Assembly: GCA_964517355.1 (NCBI GenBank)
Contig: CAZFCK010000269.1
Span: forward strand, 1 to 5,941
Origin: CAZFCK01 sp964517355
Lineage (GTDB): Bacteria; Desulfobacterota; Desulfovibrionia; Desulfovibrionales; Desulfovibrionaceae
Reading direction: 5' to 3'
DNA: 5,941 nt
In this document: positions 4,087-5,941 of the stretch, one piece after another
Layout of the letters: the number at the start of each line of letters is the position of its first letter
Position numbering within the stretch: the first letter of the stretch is position 1
Notes under the pieces: model-generated
Told to the model about the DNA's origin: nothing
The model's input: the letters and a program-made list of their open reading frames with translations, nothing else
Database searches by the model: none
Position numbers and translations under genes: made by a program

Positions 4087-4887
4087 TTAAAATTCGTGAT
4101 TAAAAATCACACCCACTGTCTTTCGAGCCCACTGCACGCCCATTCGGGTGAGGGCAACTCGAAAGCCATGCCGCAACAGCATATCAAGCACAGCCCAACA
4201 CCTCCGGGAGAGGGAAAGACGTAAAGTCTCACCAGGAAGTGTATCGCTCCGCCCTCCTGCGACGTTCCGCGTCAACTCCATTTGTCGTATGGCCGCTGCT
4301 GCCCCCCCCGGATGGGGATTCTTTCCAGGGTACGGCTTGGCTGGGGGCGGATTTTCACCAGGGGGCAGCTTTCCCGGATGCGGTTTGCCTCCGGGATAGG
4401 GCTTACCACCGGGATGCGGCTTGCCCGGCTGCGGCTGGCCGCCAGGGTACGGCTTCCCTCCGGGGTGGGGCGCGCCCGGATGTGGTTTGCCGCCCGGGTA
4501 CGGTTTTACTCCAGGATGAGGTTTGCCGCCCGGGTACGGCTTACCCGGCCCCGGCTTCCCCCCTGGGTACGGCTTTCCGCCGGGATAGGGCTTTCCGCCG
4601 GGATAGGGTTTTTGTCCGGGAGGCGGCTTGACGCCGGGATGCGGTTTGCCCCCGGGATAAGGCTTTCCGCCGGGGTACGGCTTCAATTCGTGATGCGGCG
4701 GGGGGTAGCGTTGCGGGTAACGGTAATGGCGCTTGCCGTAGTAATCACGGTCATCGTAATAATAGCGATTTTCGTAATAATACCCGCCGGAGTATGATCC
4801 ATGGGTCGGGACACAGCAGGCCAAGCCCGCGAGCAGGAGCAGCAGGACATATATCACTGCGGCATATCTGAATAATGATACAATCAT
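4087..4887 (-). CDS. Exported Pro-Gly-Lys-Tyr repeat protein, probably frameshifted
   Basis: The N-terminus is a signal sequence (SLFRYAAVIYVLLLLLAGLACC). The Cys pair suggests lipid attachment, but the lipobox is not canonical. A Tyr/Arg/Asp-rich segment follows (about residues 34-60, YYYENRYYYDDRDYY), then about 22 units of KPYPGG, KPHPGG and variants (residues 69-195). The repeats stop exactly at a run of eight G (4309-4302); the next 71 residues are unlike the rest, with no repeats and many Arg, Leu and Trp, and the frame runs on into the mop copy 2 upstream region, including the 4096-4110 palindrome. With seven G the protein would end soon after as GGQQRPYDKWS, stop 4274-4272. I infer a slipped or miscalled homopolymer. 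ATG 4887 is preferred over GTG 4890 because GAGGG then lies seven bases upstream. I do not recognise a family; a surface or envelope role is likely. Confidence 0.65.
   Translation of the reverse strand: MIVSLFRYAAVIYVLLLLLAGLACCVPTHGSYSGGYYYENRYYYDDRDYYGKRHYRYPQRYPPPHHELKPYPGGKPYPGGKPHPGVKPPPGQKPYPGGKPYPGGKPYPGGKPGPGKPYPGGKPHPGVKPYPGGKPHPGAPHPGGKPYPGGQPQPGKPHPGGKPYPGGKPHPGKLPPGENPPPAKPYPGKNPHPGGAAAAIRQMELTRNVAGGRSDTLPGETLRLSLSRRCWAVLDMLLRHGFRVALTRMGVQWARKTVGVIFNHEF
4096..4110. promoter_or_regulatory. Palindrome upstream of mop copy 2, candidate operator
   Basis: GTGATT (4096-4101) and AATCAC (4105-4110) are perfect inverted repeats around AAA. The site lies about 20 bases upstream of the -35 box, where an activator, or a repressor acting at a distance, could bind. 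Similar sequences occur at 3695-3709 and 4905-4918. I cannot assign it to a named regulator. Confidence 0.4.
4303..4683 (-). repeat. In-gene tandem repeats encoding KPxPGG units
   Basis: About 22 degenerate 15- to 18-base units, all in frame, encode KPYPGG, KPHPGG, KPHPGV, KPPPGQ, KPGPG, QPQPG and NPPPA types. Tyr, His, Pro and Gly alternate at the third position. The units vary in synonymous positions, so they are not a fresh expansion, but recombination between them could still change the copy number. Confidence 0.9.
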
Positions 4888-4904
4888 CACCCCTCCCTCG
4901 GTTA

Positions 4905-4918
4905 GTGGTTAAAATCAC
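4905..4918. promoter_or_regulatory. Palindrome-like element before repeat-protein gene
   Basis: GTGGTTAAAATCAC lies 18 bases upstream of ATG 4887 and closely resembles GTGATTAAAAATCAC before mop copy 2 (one substitution and one base shorter). It lies in the expected leader or core promoter area between the gene and its upstream neighbour, where a bound regulator would block transcription. No convincing -35/-10 pair is visible in 4919-5008. Confidence 0.3.
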
Positions 4919-5008
4919 CTGGGGTGAAGATACACCATGTTTCTTTTTACCGTATTTTCAAGGCAAGGGGAAGAACCTCCGACAAGAAGCGGCAATCCGA
5001 AACAGGCT

Positions 5009-5749
5009 CTACGTCTTTTCGAGCTTTTCCAGGGCTTCGCGGGCCAATTGGGCCACAGGCGTCTGGAGCAATTCGCGGTCGCGGTAGAGTTCGCATGTCT
5101 GCGTGTCGCGGCAGCGTTGGCGCAGTACGGGAATGGCCTGGAGCAACCGCGCGTCTCCTGTCGAGGCCAGGGAGCCCAATGTCCAGGCGCAGAGCCCCCG
5201 CACCTCGGGGTCGGGCGTCTCGTGCAAATCCGGGGGCGCGTATTGCGGATGCGCCAGGCCCTGCACACAGGGTTCAACGGCTTGCAGCGCCAATTCCGGC
5301 CGAACCTGCGCCAAGCGCCCCACTCCCCAATAAGCGCCTCTGCGCAGGGGCAGATGATCGATGAAGTTATCATCCTTGCCCGTCTGCGTGATGTAGGAAA
5401 CAAGGATGCGGTTATATTCGCGGGCAAGCCCTTCATGCACCGCCAGAATCTCGCCCATGGTTTCCGGCGCCCCCCATCCGAGATTGCCGGACTCTTCGCT
5501 CAGATTCCAGATCAGGCGGCGCATGACGATGCGCGCGTCCTCCATCTTCCGGTAGGCCATGCGCGCCACGGTGAGTCCCAGAGCGGTGACGGCGCGCCAC
5601 TTCACCTCCCCACTATGCAGCAGCAGGGAAAAGAGCGGCCCCACAAGCCGCTCCGGTTCCATGCTTTGGAGTTGCGACAGGCAATGCCCCCAGTCTTTTC
5701 CTGAAAGACCCTGACGGACCTGCGTCTTCAGCTTGCGGAACTCGGCCAT
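5009..5749 (-). CDS. HEAT-repeat protein, DVU0298-like
   Basis: The 246-aa product is mostly helical, with HEAT-like units around residues 44-66 (EVKWRAVTALGLTVARMA), 136-158 (RGAYWGVGRLAQVRPELA) and 180-211 (PEVRGLCAWTLGSLASTGDA). The segment IWNLSEESGNLGWGAPETMGE (80-100) is the most distinctive and matches what I remember of a Desulfovibrio family typified by DVU0298; that link is from memory, not from a search. No signal peptide, membrane segment or catalytic motif is visible, so a cytoplasmic protein-protein interaction role is the reasonable guess. ATG 5749 is preceded by AAGGAGGG with a 4-base gap, and the protein is open at neither end. A longer antisense frame over the same DNA (4937-5704 +) has no recognisable features. 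No clear promoter or terminator is visible on either side. Confidence 0.88.
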   Translation of the reverse strand: MAEFRKLKTQVRQGLSGKDWGHCLSQLQSMEPERLVGPLFSLLLHSGEVKWRAVTALGLTVARMAYRKMEDARIVMRRLIWNLSEESGNLGWGAPETMGEILAVHEGLAREYNRILVSYITQTGKDDNFIDHLPLRRGAYWGVGRLAQVRPELALQAVEPCVQGLAHPQYAPPDLHETPDPEVRGLCAWTLGSLASTGDARLLQAIPVLRQRCRDTQTCELYRDRELLQTPVAQLAREALEKLEKT

Positions 5750-5840
5750 GAAACCCTCCTTGTCATCGATTCACGCGGGGCGGCGGCAACTGCATTCCGT
5801 CCTTGAAACAGTAATGCCGGCTAAAAAAAACAATGCCTCT

Positions 5841-5891
5841 GGCGACTTAAGACCCTTTTGAAAAAGGTTCTCCGGAATCTCCAAAACTGTT
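5841..5891. repeat. Intergenic repeat, second copy of the 3116-3166 unit
   Basis: GGCGACTTAAGACCCTTTTG and the following bases align with 3116-3166 at roughly 84% identity by eye. The hairpin is imperfect here: CCTTTT is kept, but the outer arm has changed to CTCCGG. On the minus strand T8 (5830-5823) follows shortly after GCC-AGA-GGC, giving a weak terminator-like context upstream of the HEAT-protein gene. Confidence 0.7.
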
Positions 5892-5893
5892 TT

Positions 5894-5928
5894 AGAGCAT
5901 CTCACGCTTGAAAAGCGCTAGATGCTCT
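5894..5928. repeat. Strong hairpin with AGAGCATCT arms
   Basis: AGAGCATCT (5894-5902) pairs with AGATGCTCT (5920-5928); after a 2x2 internal loop CGCTT pairs with AAGCG (5905-5909/5913-5917) around a GAA loop. It abuts the repeat at 5841-5891 and may be part of the same element. Shorter versions of the GATGCTC motif occur at 215-245, 493-498 and 537-544. Confidence 0.6.
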
Positions 5929-5941
5929 TATGCATTTCCCT

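Noticed and set aside
4120..4165. CTTTCGAG/CTCGAAAG hairpin with inner GCCC/GGGC as terminator of the repeat-protein gene
   Set aside because: The stem is real, but the loop is long and no T-tract follows on either strand, so I do not call it a terminator.
4303..4683. CRISPR-like tandem repeat array
   Set aside because: The repeats are short, degenerate, contiguous without spacers, and in frame with a protein-coding gene.
4148..4797. Several long plus-strand frames opposite the repeat protein
   Set aside because: They arise because the antisense of a Pro/Gly/Lys repeat lacks stops; the minus frame has a signal peptide, an SD and clean peptide repeats.
4937..5704. 255-codon plus-strand frame
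   Set aside because: It lies antisense over the HEAT-protein gene, which has recognisable family segments and a good RBS; the antisense product has none and is a GC-rich shadow.

Overview
The window looks like a moderately GC-rich, draft-assembled chromosome segment from a Desulfovibrio-like bacterium (Desulfovibrionaceae). This is inferred from a HEAT-repeat protein of a type I associate with Desulfovibrio, the intergenic hairpin repeats, and the mix of molybdate-binding, c-di-GMP and AEC transporter genes. No rRNA or tRNA is present to settle the taxonomy. One 100-base run of N (3871-3970) marks an assembly gap.

Layout. 1-542 is intergenic: a palindromic repeat copy at the left edge, hairpins, a possible 38-codon small ORF on + (241-357), and a terminator (357-410) for the gene to its right. 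543-1820 (-) encodes a degenerate EAL plus HDOD protein. Its long 5' leader (1821 to about 2037) carries a c-di-GMP-I (GEMM-I) riboswitch at about 1932-2032, placed directly behind a good sigma70 promoter (2043-2070). 2204-3085 (+), divergent, encodes an AEC-family permease. 3116-3370 is a composite intergenic element bounded by two perfect palindromes, with a start-less reading frame between them; pieces of it recur at 1-53 and 5841-5891. 3404-3613 and 3749-4009 (-) are two nearly identical molbindin (Mop) genes, the second interrupted by the gap. 4087-4887 (-) encodes a secreted or lipid-anchored protein with about 22 Pro-Gly-Lys repeats, whose frame appears to be lost at a G8 tract. 5009-5749 (-) is a HEAT-repeat protein. 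The right edge holds another repeat copy and a strong hairpin.

How the parts work together. The best-supported regulatory unit is promoter, GEMM-I aptamer, anti-Shine-Dalgarno segment, Shine-Dalgarno, EAL/HDOD gene. One segment (minus strand 1871-1860) can pair either with the aptamer arm (1963-1953) or with the ribosome binding site (1834-1827). This suggests that c-di-GMP controls translation of a protein that is itself built on a catalytically degraded c-di-GMP phosphodiesterase fold. The two Mop genes form a molybdate/tungstate-buffering pair and share an upstream CGTGA element. A related GTGnTTAAAA-TCAC palindrome lies in front of the repeat-protein gene. No mobile element with a transposase, CRISPR array, tRNA or rRNA was found.
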